Positions 7,404-15,127 of a stretch of 20,164 nt of DNA are shown here, piece after piece. The DNA comes from UBA4661 sp002405405 (lineage in GTDB: Bacteria > Bacteroidota > Ignavibacteria > Kapaibacteriales > UBA4661). Under the pieces are notes generated by a model. That model saw nothing but the letters and a program-made list of their open reading frames with translations. It had not been told where the DNA came from and did not search any database. Position 1 is the first letter of the stretch, and each line of letters begins with the position of its first letter. The position numbers and the translations under genes are program-made. The stretch covers positions 1-20,164 of the forward strand of contig DAIUAL010000035.1 of assembly GCA_036847245.1 (NCBI GenBank). The letters are read 5' to 3'.

Positions 7404-7595
7404 ATGCTTGTCTACAAACAATTTTTTCTTGCTCTTATGATTGCTTCTGCGATGGCGATTGTAGAAGTTCAAAGTACAACCGTTAGCGACCGACCTCCGG
7501 TGATACTGCGGGTAGCGTCCCTACCACGCATGGATTCTCTTCGCAATATGAGGAAACGCAGACGTAGGCGGGTACGAATTTTACGAACGATCTAA
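7404..7595 (+). CDS. Small hypothetical protein with signal-like N-terminus and Arg-rich C-terminus
   Basis: A 63-codon ORF sits in the gap between the plsY-like gene (45 bases before) and purN (18 bases after). Its N-terminus has a lysine and a hydrophobic core (FFLALMIASAMAIVEVQS, residues 7-24) resembling a signal peptide or single membrane anchor. Next comes a Pro-containing segment (RPPVILRV) and a strongly basic tail with five consecutive Arg residues (KRRRRR, about 52-57). I do not recognise a family. The position, orientation and end close to the purN start support a real gene, but there is no clear Shine-Dalgarno sequence and chance cannot be ruled out at this size. Confidence 0.45.
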   Translation: MLVYKQFFLALMIASAMAIVEVQSTTVSDRPPVILRVASLPRMDSLRNMRKRRRRRVRILRTI

Positions 7596-7613
7596 CTTCT
7601 GGCATATTATACT

Positions 7614-8243
7614 ATGTTCTCAAAACGAGCCTCGCAACATCAAGATAAACGTGTGCCAATTGCTGTATTTGCTTCGGGTGCCGGTACGACATTAGAAGCC
7701 ATTATCTACAAATCACTCGAAATTTCTTCGTCATTTCGGGTTGGCTTGGTGGTGAGCAATAATTCTCACTGTGGCGCAATGATGTTTGCAGACATGTTTT
7801 TTTTGCCCAAAATACATATCAGTGGATTGTTATATCCACATGCGCAAGACTACAACAATGCACTGTTGTCAGCTCTTCAACAGCATGAAATTATGTTTAT
7901 TGCCTTAGCAGGGTACATGAAAAAAGTACCTCAGGAAATTATCCGCCAATTTGCTCAACGCATGGTAAATGTTCACCCCGCATTGCTTCCTCGATTTGGT
8001 GGTGAGGGCATGTATGGTGTACATGTTCATACGGCAGTAAAGCATGCAGGCGAAGAGAAAACAGGGACAACTGTTCATTATGTTGCTGATGAGTATGATA
8101 CTGGCGCAATTATTGCACAAGAAAGCATATCTATCAGTGCAGAAATGTCAGTGCAAGATATTGCGCAATCTGTACAAGCAATAGAGCGGCGTTTATACCC
8201 GGAGACTATTGAGCAGTTAGTACGGAACCTTTCTCCTGCGTAA
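7614..8243 (+). CDS. purN: Phosphoribosylglycinamide formyltransferase (GAR transformylase)
   Basis: PurN transfers a formyl group from 10-formyltetrahydrofolate to GAR in the third step of de novo purine synthesis, in the cytoplasm. The 209-residue length fits the family. The nucleotide-binding start is VFASGAGTTLEAII (18-31). The catalytic residues are present: Asn119 and His121 in VNVHPALLP, and Asp162 in ADEYDTG, matching E. coli Asn106, His108 and Asp144. The loop after the active site, GGEGMYGVHVH, is longer than in E. coli and resembles the Bacteroidota/Chlorobiota form. The start at 7614 lacks a clear ribosome-binding site. Its neighbours are not purine genes, so clustering gives no extra support; the motifs alone are sufficient. 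Confidence 0.93.
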   Translation: MFSKRASQHQDKRVPIAVFASGAGTTLEAIIYKSLEISSSFRVGLVVSNNSHCGAMMFADMFFLPKIHISGLLYPHAQDYNNALLSALQQHEIMFIALAGYMKKVPQEIIRQFAQRMVNVHPALLPRFGGEGMYGVHVHTAVKHAGEEKTGTTVHYVADEYDTGAIIAQESISISAEMSVQDIAQSVQAIERRLYPETIEQLVRNLSPA

Positions 8244-8313
8244 TTTTGCTGTGATTTTCAAAAAACATTTTCGTAGAAGTTGACTCTGTTGCTGGATTAG
8301 GGAGATTAGAGAT

Positions 8314-9420
8314 ATGAAAACAACACATACAACCTCATGGCATATAATAGTATCCTGTAAAAGTTCTTGCGCGCGTATCGTGACAATACTGTATACCATA
8401 ACTGCTCTTGGGGTATTGGGGGCATGTTCTTCCTCGCAAACAGCGCAGCAACAAAACATGAATGCAACGCAAATTGCCCAACGTACACGTTCGGGGAAGA
8501 GTTTAACCAACACAAGTACTCAGTCATCGCAAGCAATCGGTCAATCTTCAGCATTGCATACCGCCGGTGATGAAGCTCCGACAACCTTAGCTCCGATACG
8601 TCAGCGCACAAACTATGAATTGTTTTCGCCCGTTATTAAACGCTTATACGATAAAGGTGCCGATTCGGGGTTTGTCAATATGATGATGAATGATGCTCGC
8701 ACAGCTTTTCACGAAAACTTAGTGAAAGTCAATGTTATCGGACAACCTAAAAAAGCGAGTTATGCGTACACGGAGCCAAGCGAAGTAATTAATCGCGGTA
8801 AAAAGTTTTTATCGGAGAATCGTACTGCTTTGCTTGATGCAGAACGTAAGTATCGTGTGTCACGCTATGCGATAATGGCAATCTTGTGGGTGGAAACTAA
8901 ATTTGGCGACAATACCGGCAAGCACCATGTACCGAGTGTGTATTTGAGTGTCGCTATGGCGGATCAACCCGAATTCATTACCATGAATAAGCAAAGACTG
9001 CGTCAAGAGTATGATGTCAATATCCAAGAGCTATCGGAGTTGGATGCAAAAATTGAATCACGTGCTCGAACTAAAGCAAATTGGGCAGTGAATGAATTAT
9101 TAGCACTTCAACGCATGATGAAGGTGTCGCCTTTACCGGTTATGGATTTGCGGGGTTCATGGGCAGGTGCTTTTGGCTTTTCGCAATTTTTACCTTCAAG
9201 TTATCTTCGTAGTGCAGTTGATGGAGACAATGACGGTAAAATCAATCTTTTCGATGTCAAAGATGCGATTCACAGTATTGGGAATTACCTGCAAAAGGGT
9301 GGATGGGGTAAAACGGAAGCATCACACAAAAAAGCTGTGTATAGTTACAATCGAAGCGATGATTATGTCAAAGCTGTACTCGGTTTGTCGAAGCGCTTCG
9401 AGAAGTATACCAAATCTTAA
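8314..9420 (+). CDS. mltB: Lytic murein transglycosylase, MltB type, lipoprotein
   Basis: This enzyme cleaves peptidoglycan glycan strands to leave 1,6-anhydro-muramyl ends. The 368-residue product begins with a long signal sequence ending in the lipobox VLGAC, with Cys38 as the predicted lipidated residue, so an outer-membrane lipoprotein is likely. A low-complexity Ser/Thr/Gln linker (about 40-95) precedes the SLT_2/MltB domain. The catalytic Glu is Glu194 in ILWVETKFGDNTG. GSWAGAFGFSQFLPSSY (281-297) is a strong family motif, and DGDNDGKINLFD (303-314) matches the EF-hand-like calcium loop known in E. coli Slt35. There is no C-terminal peptidoglycan-binding domain. The start ATG at 8314 has TTAGAG and GGGAG upstream. 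The gene probably ends the operon, with a terminator 112 bases further on. Confidence 0.9.
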   Translation: MKTTHTTSWHIIVSCKSSCARIVTILYTITALGVLGACSSSQTAQQQNMNATQIAQRTRSGKSLTNTSTQSSQAIGQSSALHTAGDEAPTTLAPIRQRTNYELFSPVIKRLYDKGADSGFVNMMMNDARTAFHENLVKVNVIGQPKKASYAYTEPSEVINRGKKFLSENRTALLDAERKYRVSRYAIMAILWVETKFGDNTGKHHVPSVYLSVAMADQPEFITMNKQRLRQEYDVNIQELSELDAKIESRARTKANWAVNELLALQRMMKVSPLPVMDLRGSWAGAFGFSQFLPSSYLRSAVDGDNDGKINLFDVKDAIHSIGNYLQKGGWGKTEASHKKAVYSYNRSDDYVKAVLGLSKRFEKYTKS

Positions 9421-9477
9421 GCTTTAATGTTTGATATGCAGTGGGCATATATATCGTGAAAGATACCCGCGAAAGTT

Positions 9478-9497
9478 GGAAAGTCGTTGACTTTTCC
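9478..9497 (+). repeat. Short hairpin between mltB and rimP
   Basis: GGAAAGTC pairs with GACTTTTCC (8 bp with one bulged T) around a GTT loop, 36 bases before the intrinsic terminator. It lacks its own T-run. It may be part of the mltB 3' UTR or of a leader RNA. Confidence 0.4.
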
Positions 9498-9532
9498 GTA
9501 AAATTGCACCTCTGTATTATCGTGAATTGTTT

Positions 9533-9563
9533 GGGCTTTCGCAGAAAAGCCCTTTTTTGTTTT
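9533..9563 (+). terminator. Rho-independent terminator between mltB and rimP
   Basis: GGGCTTT pairs with AAAGCCC (7 bp, loop CGCAGA), followed by TTTTTTGTTTT. It lies 112 bases after mltB and ends 24 bases before the chosen rimP start. It also overlaps any longer rimP reading frame, which argues against starts before 9563. Confidence 0.8.
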
Positions 9564-9586
9564 CATTGGCAGGTATGATTTTGGGT

Positions 9587-10072
9587 ATGGCAGTCGAACT
9601 TTCTTCTGTTTTTCGCCATTATTGTTATGATACGGCTACCAAACATAGCTGTAACATTGTGGATATCGTTGTGCGTGGCACCGAGCAGCGTCCAATCATT
9701 GAAATTTATCTCGATAGTCGTGAGGGCGTAACACTGGAGCATTGTACAGACATTAGTCGAGAGTTGCAAGAATACGCCGACGCAAGTGATGCTATAAGTG
9801 GTAATTACCGTTTGGATGTTTCATCACCCGGGGTTGATCGCCCATTACGTTATTTATGGCAATATCCGAAACATATTCAGCGTACCTTGAGCATTATTGA
9901 TACGAATCAATTCGTATACGAGGGTGTTTTGCTTGGTGTGGATGAAGAACAGTCTGAAATTCACCTAAAACTATCATCAGTCAAAAAAGTAAAATCTAGC
10001 GAAGCACATACAGTCAAAACGATTGCTTTCGGCGATATTGTAACAGCAAAAGTTCTCCTGAAAATAGGATAA
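9587..10072 (+). CDS. rimP: Ribosome maturation factor RimP
   Basis: RimP binds the 30S precursor and is needed for its maturation. With the ATG at 9587 the product is 161 residues, a normal length. The conserved N-terminal core is clear: CNIVDIVVRG, IIEIYLDSREGVTLEHC, then ISGNYRLDVSSPGVDRPL, the family signature, followed by the Sm-like C-terminal domain ending TAKVLLKIG. In-frame starts exist at 9527 (TTG) and 9575 (ATG). The first lies inside or before an intrinsic terminator and both would add a hydrophobic stretch foreign to RimP, so 9587 is preferred. It is the first gene of the rimP-nusA-infB block; no convincing promoter is seen between the terminator and the start. Confidence 0.9.
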   Translation: MAVELSSVFRHYCYDTATKHSCNIVDIVVRGTEQRPIIEIYLDSREGVTLEHCTDISRELQEYADASDAISGNYRLDVSSPGVDRPLRYLWQYPKHIQRTLSIIDTNQFVYEGVLLGVDEEQSEIHLKLSSVKKVKSSEAHTVKTIAFGDIVTAKVLLKIG

Positions 10073-10188
10073 GTTTTTTCACCGTAAAGAACGTTTCCTG
10101 TGGTTAGTATCACGCAATAGCACGAACGATATATAAATAAAAAAGCATCAATTTCAATTCTTATTCATTTTTTGTTTTGTGCATTATC

Positions 10189-11706
10189 ATGGCGGCACGT
10201 AAAACTCTTACCAAGAAGCAAGATAAAAACATCATTGTAGAAGCATTTGCAGAAATGGCGCGTGAGCGTGGCATCGATCGCGAGTCCTTGCAAGAAATTA
10301 TCAAAGACACTTTTTCCATGTTGGTGAAAAGAAAATATGGTCAGGAATCAAACGCTGACATTGTCGTTAACATGGATAAGGGAGATATTGAAATTTATCG
10401 TATTCGTGAGGTTGTTGAAACCGTTGAGAATGCGGAGTTGCAGATTTCGTTAGAAGAAGCAAATCTTGGTTCAGAGACATATGAAGTTGGTGATGATCAT
10501 ATTGAAGAGGTTACTCTTGAAAACATCGCCCAAGAGTTTGGGCGTCGTTTAATCACTGTTGGTGCACAAGCTCTTAATCAAAAAGTACGTGACATCAATC
10601 GTGAGCAAGTGATAAAAGCTTACACTGAGAAAACAAGTGAAATTATCATCGGTGAGGTACATTATGTACAACGTGGCGATGTTATTGTGATGCATAATGG
10701 CGTAGAGTTGCGCTTGCCACGTGAGGAACAAATCCCGCGTGAGCGCTATCGCAAAGGCGATTCGATTCGTTGCTTAGTCAAAGAAATTCGTCGTCCGGCA
10801 ACAGGCGGTACACCTGATATTATTCTGTCGCGTTCGGACAACAACTTTTTGCGCCGACTCTTTGAGATTGAAATTCCTGAAATCTATGATGGTATTATCG
10901 CTATCAAGGCGATAGCTCGCGATCCGGGCGAGCGTGCAAAAGTGGCAGTGCAATCTTTTGATGATCGTATTGATCCCGTTGGTGCATGCGTTGGTATGAA
11001 AGGAACTCGTATCCATGCAATTGTGCGTGAACTCAATAATGAGAATATCGATGTTATCAACTACTCCGATGATCCTGTAACCTTTATTACGCGAGCATTG
11101 GCTCCTGCTAAGGTGCTTGAAATCAAGGTGTCGGCAGAAACAAAGAGTGCACAGGTGCTTGTCTCTGATGAGCAAGTATCATTGGCTATTGGACGAAGCG
11201 GACAAAATGTTCGTTTAGCAAATCGCCTTACAGGCTATGCTATTTCGATCGTTAAAGAGGGCGGCGATGATATTGAATTGATTGAATTCAAAGAAGAGTT
11301 GGGTGAAGAACTTTACACTCGTTTGATTGAAGCTGGTATCGATACCGCAAGAGAATTTCTCAATGCTGATGTTGATGGTTTGATAGCAACAGCAGGAATG
11401 TCGCCTGAACTTATTCTCGAAATGCGTGGCATTATGCTGGAAGAATTTGATGAGCAAGAGTCGAGTGAAATGATTTCTCGATTGCAGGGAGGGCAGACCC
11501 CTTCAGTTGTTGAGGAGACAACAGATATACCGAGTGATACTGATGATGCCATTGCGCAAGAGATTGCGGAAGAAATGTCTTCTGCGATTGTTGATGATGG
11601 AGCTTTAGAAGAAAATGATGGCAGTGGCAGTACAGAAGAGTCTGTTACGACGGCCGATGCTGAAGAAGAGCATGACGCTACCCAGCAACAAGAAGAATCG
11701 CACTAA
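10189..11706 (+). CDS. nusA: Transcription termination/antitermination factor NusA
   Basis: NusA binds RNA polymerase and nascent RNA and modulates pausing, termination and antitermination. The 505-residue product has the N-terminal RNAP-binding domain (1-130), an S1 domain (about 148-200, GEVHYVQRGDVIVMHNG), then two KH domains with the conserved DPVGACVGMKGTRIHAI and SLAIGRSGQNVRLANRLTGY. A helix-hairpin-helix-like segment follows (about 385-425), and the last 80 residues are a highly acidic Glu/Asp/Ser/Thr tail. The ATG at 10189 begins MAARKTL; an in-frame ATG four codons earlier (10177) is possible. There is no Shine-Dalgarno sequence in the AT-rich 116-base gap after rimP. infB follows after 86 bases. 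Confidence 0.95.
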   Translation: MAARKTLTKKQDKNIIVEAFAEMARERGIDRESLQEIIKDTFSMLVKRKYGQESNADIVVNMDKGDIEIYRIREVVETVENAELQISLEEANLGSETYEVGDDHIEEVTLENIAQEFGRRLITVGAQALNQKVRDINREQVIKAYTEKTSEIIIGEVHYVQRGDVIVMHNGVELRLPREEQIPRERYRKGDSIRCLVKEIRRPATGGTPDIILSRSDNNFLRRLFEIEIPEIYDGIIAIKAIARDPGERAKVAVQSFDDRIDPVGACVGMKGTRIHAIVRELNNENIDVINYSDDPVTFITRALAPAKVLEIKVSAETKSAQVLVSDEQVSLAIGRSGQNVRLANRLTGYAISIVKEGGDDIELIEFKEELGEELYTRLIEAGIDTAREFLNADVDGLIATAGMSPELILEMRGIMLEEFDEQESSEMISRLQGGQTPSVVEETTDIPSDTDDAIAQEIAEEMSSAIVDDGALEENDGSGSTEESVTTADAEEEHDATQQQEESH

Positions 11707-11792
11707 ATTTATATTGTCCTGTTCTGTATCATTGGACAAGGATAATTGCAAATACACTTATAACTACTTTCTTACGAACTTGAAGTTTATTT

Positions 11793-14204
11793 ATGGCAAA
11801 TTCGGGTGGAACAAAGCTGATTAAAATTGCATCAGCAATTAACATTGGTAAAGAAACAATTGTTGCTTTCTTAAAAGAGCGTGGCTACGACATTGAGAAC
11901 AAAGTAACAGCGTCACTGACCGATGACATGGTTGATGCAGTTTATGGGCATTTCCAAAAAGAATTAACGCAAGCAGAACGCTCGCGACAACGTGCAGAAG
12001 AGCGCAAAAAGCATGATACGCCTGAAAAGCAGGTCGAACAACCAATTTCTGTTGGCGGTGCTGAGATCCCTGTAGCTGCGCCTACACAATCGTCGGTTGA
12101 AGTCGTGTCTGCTCCTGCCGAATCGCAGGTGTCGGCTTCGGAAGAATCTTCCAATGAGCCGACGTCATTAGTTGGTACTGTTATTTCATTAGATGGTCTG
12201 ACGAGTGGACGTAAACAAGCAAAACGTAAGGAAGATGTCAAACCTTCAGCTATTGTTACTGAGGAAGCCTTCATTACGCAACCAACGGTGGAATCTGTTC
12301 CACCTCCTGTTGAGCAATTATCTACTCCAACGGTGGAAGCTCCTCCAACGCAAGAAGTAACTGCAAAAGCTGCAGAAGAAACTACTTCTCAGGAGAAAGA
12401 GCATACAACCCCATCTGTCACATCAGTAGAAACTGAGGAATCAAAACCGACACAGGTTGAAGAGGTAAAAAAATCTGCCAGCATTGCTCCAGCTGAAGAA
12501 AGTGAGGAGCATGCGGCACGCAAACGAAAAAAACGTATGATGGGTGAGTTAGAGTATAAAGCTGATGAAGCAACAACTCCGGCTGCTCCTCAAGGCTTAA
12601 CCATTTTAGGTAAAATTGATTTGAATGTTCGTAATCGTCGTGCAGGGAATACTGGTAGTGGTACTAGTGGTTCGGGCGGTGGATATACGAGTGGCAATCG
12701 TCAAGATCAGCGAAGTGACGGTCGGCGTGATTTTCAGCGTGATGGTGGTAATCAGCGTGACAGCAATCAGCGTGATGGTGGACAACGCAGTGGTGGGGGG
12801 AGCCTGCGTGATGGTGGACAACGTAGTGGAGGAAATCAACGAGATGGTGTACAACGTAGTGGCGGCTATCAGCGAGAGCAGAGGAGTGATAATCGCCCAT
12901 CTGATAACCGATTCGCACGTCCTGACAATCGTGTGCAACGAGACGTTCGCCCCCAAGATCAGCGTTTACCGCGTGTTGATGCTGATATACGGTTCGACGA
13001 TGATGATGATAATGGTAGTCGTGAACCGATAGCTCGTTTTGAATCGAAACCTATCGTTCGTACATCGGCACCTGACGGACCAAAGCCACAGCGAGTTTTT
13101 GGTAACATGATCTCTGCGCGTGATGATGAACGTGGTGCAAAGAAAAAGCGAAAAAAAGGTGCAGTGCGTCGTGAAGAAGTCAATCAAGAAGAAGTCGAAC
13201 GCGCAATTCGTCGTACGCTTGCCGGTGGCGAAGATTCTATGCTTGTTGCTCGTAATAAACTGCGTCAAAAACGCAAAATTGAACGTGCTGAAGAGCAAGC
13301 ACGTCAGGCTGAATTGGATGAAGCAAAAAGTTCAATTCTGCGCGTTACCGAGTTTATTACCGCTGCCGAACTGGCTAACTTGATGCGTGTTCAAGTCAAT
13401 GACATTATTCTAAAGTCTATGCAATTAGGCTTGATGGTGTCGATCAATCAGCGATTGGATAAAGACAGCATTTCTCTGATTGCCGACGATTATGGCTACA
13501 CCATTGAGTTTGAAGAAGATTTCTCTATTGATGAGCAAGAGGACGAAGAGGACGATGAAGAAACACTTGTATCGCGTGCGCCCATTGTAACCATCATGGG
13601 GCATGTTGATCATGGTAAAACATCGCTTTTGGATTATATCCGTAAGTCCAATGTTGTCGCCGGTGAAGCCGGTGGTATTACTCAGCACATTGGGGCATAT
13701 ACAGTCCCAATGAAAGGAACATTTATTACTTTCCTTGATACGCCGGGTCACCAAGCATTTACTGCTATGCGTGCGCGCGGTGCACAAATTACCGATATCG
13801 TTGTTCTCGTTGTTGCGGCAGATGACAGTGTGATGCCTCAAACAATTGAAGCAATCAGTCATGCTAATGCGGCGAATGTACCTATTGTTGTTGCCATCAA
13901 TAAAATTGACAAACCCGAAGCAAATCCTGATCGCATTCGTCAGCAATTAGCCGATCATGGTGTATTAGTGGAAGAGTGGGGTGGCAAAAATAAATCGGCA
14001 TTGATTTCTGCTAAAAAAGGATTGAATATAGAGCAATTGCTTGAGAAGATTCTTTTGGAAGCAGAGCTCTTGACACTTCGTGCAAATCCAAATCGCCGTG
14101 CATTTGGCACGGTCATCGAGTCCAAACTTGATAAAGGTAAGGGAGCTGTTGCAACTGTTATTGTACAAAAAGGAACACTGCGTGTAGGAGATCCGTTTAT
14201 TTGA
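11793..14204 (+). CDS. infB: Translation initiation factor IF-2, N-terminal and GTPase part, ending at an in-frame TGA
   Basis: IF-2 is the GTPase that brings fMet-tRNA to the 30S subunit and promotes subunit joining. This reading frame encodes 803 residues: an IF2_N domain (about 8-55), a long low-complexity linker (60-500) with Pro/Glu-rich and Arg/Gly/Gln-rich parts, a second IF2_N-like domain (about 510-575), then the G domain. G1 is GHVDHGKT at 603-610; DTPGHQAF (G3) and NKID (G4) are also intact. It enters domain II and stops within it at VGDPFI, followed by TGA (14202-14204). The same frame then continues with conserved IF-2 sequence to 15080; joined, it would be 1,095 residues. As a separate chain it lacks the fMet-tRNA-binding C-terminus. 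Whether the TGA is recoded, real or an error is open. Confidence 0.93.
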   Translation: MANSGGTKLIKIASAINIGKETIVAFLKERGYDIENKVTASLTDDMVDAVYGHFQKELTQAERSRQRAEERKKHDTPEKQVEQPISVGGAEIPVAAPTQSSVEVVSAPAESQVSASEESSNEPTSLVGTVISLDGLTSGRKQAKRKEDVKPSAIVTEEAFITQPTVESVPPPVEQLSTPTVEAPPTQEVTAKAAEETTSQEKEHTTPSVTSVETEESKPTQVEEVKKSASIAPAEESEEHAARKRKKRMMGELEYKADEATTPAAPQGLTILGKIDLNVRNRRAGNTGSGTSGSGGGYTSGNRQDQRSDGRRDFQRDGGNQRDSNQRDGGQRSGGGSLRDGGQRSGGNQRDGVQRSGGYQREQRSDNRPSDNRFARPDNRVQRDVRPQDQRLPRVDADIRFDDDDDNGSREPIARFESKPIVRTSAPDGPKPQRVFGNMISARDDERGAKKKRKKGAVRREEVNQEEVERAIRRTLAGGEDSMLVARNKLRQKRKIERAEEQARQAELDEAKSSILRVTEFITAAELANLMRVQVNDIILKSMQLGLMVSINQRLDKDSISLIADDYGYTIEFEEDFSIDEQEDEEDDEETLVSRAPIVTIMGHVDHGKTSLLDYIRKSNVVAGEAGGITQHIGAYTVPMKGTFITFLDTPGHQAFTAMRARGAQITDIVVLVVAADDSVMPQTIEAISHANAANVPIVVAINKIDKPEANPDRIRQQLADHGVLVEEWGGKNKSALISAKKGLNIEQLLEKILLEAELLTLRANPNRRAFGTVIESKLDKGKGAVATVIVQKGTLRVGDPFI
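12738..12872 (+). repeat. Four tandem 33/36-bp repeats in the IF-2 linker
   Basis: Imperfect direct repeats start at 12738, 12771, 12807 and 12840, each opening with CGTGATGGTGG or a close variant. They encode 11-12 residue units of the type RDGGQRSGG (IF-2 residues 316-360). They lie within a longer Gly/Arg/Gln/Asp-rich stretch that runs to about 12960. Confidence 0.8.
14202..14204 (+). other. In-frame TGA within conserved domain II of infB
   Basis: The codons before and after read VGDPFI-TGA-GTRAGRVLAMFD. This matches IF-2 domain II without gap or frame change; E. coli IF-2 has Cys at this position (VLCG). TGA differs from both Cys codons only at the third base. A downstream stem (14209-14229: CAAGGGCA pairing with UGUUCUUG, loop GGGCG) begins five bases after the TGA. 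That puts the loop about 12 bases away, closer than the usual spacing for a bacterial SECIS element. Confidence 0.85.
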
Positions 14205-14231
14205 GGCACAAGGGCAGGGCGTGTTCTTGCG

Positions 14232-15080
14232 ATGTTCGATCATCTTGGTCAGCGCGTTGATCAAGCCGATCCTTCGATGCCCGGTCAGTTGCTTGGATTC
14301 GACGGTGTACCACTAGCGGGAGATCAATTACTTGTGATGGAATCAGAATCAAAAGTAAAAGAACTCGCTACTAAACGCCAGCAAATCAAGCGCGAGCAAG
14401 ATTTCAACCAAGTGCGTCATCTAACATTAGATGATATTTCAGCACAGATCAAAGTAGGTGGTGTACAAACACTCAAGATTATCGTGAAGGGCGATGCTGA
14501 CGGTTCTGTAGAAGCATTGACAAATGAGTTACAGAAACTTGCAACGGCAGAAGTCGGTGTACAGGTTATTCACAAAGCAGTTGGTCCTATTTCCGAAGCA
14601 GATGTTATGTTGGCATCTGCCTCCAGCGCGATCATTGTAGGTTTCCATGTTCGTCCATTCCCGCAAGCAAAGAAACTTGCTGAAGTTGAGTCAGTTGATA
14701 TTCGTACATATCGAATTATTTACGATTGTGTCAATGAGATCAAGCTTGCTCTTGAAGGCATGCTCGCACCGGAAGTGAAAGAAGAAATTGTCGGTACTGC
14801 TGAAATTCGCGTTGTCTTCAAAATCAGTAAAGTTGGTAATATCGCTGGCTGTATGGTGCAAGATGGTCGTATCAATCGTAATGATACCGTTCGCATTATT
14901 CGCGATGGGTTTGAAATTTTCACCGGAAAACTCTCAACACTCAAGCGCGTTAAAGATGATGCCCGCGAGGTGAATGCAGGATTTGAGTGCGGTATGAGCT
15001 TTGATGGATACAATGATATTAAAATTGGTGATATTGTTGAGGCAGTGCAAACAGTCGAGGTTAAACGCAAGCTCGCATAA
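14232..15080 (+). CDS. infB: IF-2 C-terminal part (domains II-IV), same frame as upstream infB
   Basis: The frame reopens right after the TGA, and the first ATG is at 14232, giving 282 residues if translated separately. Sequence from 14205 (GTRAGRVLA) is already conserved IF-2, so this ATG is probably internal to the original gene. Visible landmarks are LGFDGVPLAGDQLLV (domain II end), the domain III core KIIVKGDADGSVEAL, IIVGFHVRP, and domain IV with EIVGTAEIRVVFKISKVGNIAGC and the typical C-terminal stretch GYNDIKIGDIVEA. This region binds fMet-tRNA. A weak AGGG-type site (14211-14214) lies well upstream, so reinitiation is possible but not strongly supported. The reading frame shows no further damage. 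Confidence 0.85.
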   Translation: MFDHLGQRVDQADPSMPGQLLGFDGVPLAGDQLLVMESESKVKELATKRQQIKREQDFNQVRHLTLDDISAQIKVGGVQTLKIIVKGDADGSVEALTNELQKLATAEVGVQVIHKAVGPISEADVMLASASSAIIVGFHVRPFPQAKKLAEVESVDIRTYRIIYDCVNEIKLALEGMLAPEVKEEIVGTAEIRVVFKISKVGNIAGCMVQDGRINRNDTVRIIRDGFEIFTGKLSTLKRVKDDAREVNAGFECGMSFDGYNDIKIGDIVEAVQTVEVKRKLA

Positions 15081-15127
15081 AATCGAGCAAATGCATATCA
15101 TCAAAAATTTGTCGTAAAAAATCTTGT

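Noticed and set aside
9527..9586. A longer RimP starting with TTG at 9527
   Set aside because: That start lies just before an intrinsic terminator stem and adds a hydrophobic stretch not found in RimP.
11714..11739. TTGTCC/GGACAA inverted repeat between nusA and infB as a terminator
   Set aside because: The stem is only 6 bp with a 14-base loop and no T-run, and the genes are normally co-transcribed.
12738..12872. CRISPR-like array
   Set aside because: The repeats are in frame, imperfect, adjacent without unique spacers, and encode a Gly/Arg-rich protein segment.
12606..13032. Long opposite-strand and shifted-frame ORFs over the infB linker
   Set aside because: They are shadows of the repetitive, compositionally biased infB linker and encode low-complexity peptides.
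14202..14204. Genome-wide TGA reassignment to Trp or Gly
   Set aside because: TGA ends mutS2 and ribF exactly at family-typical C-termini, Trp is encoded by TGG throughout, and no other gene body here contains an internal TGA.
14202..14232. A frameshift in infB
   Set aside because: The codons before and after the TGA are in the same frame, with conserved residues directly adjoining, so no insertion or deletion is needed.
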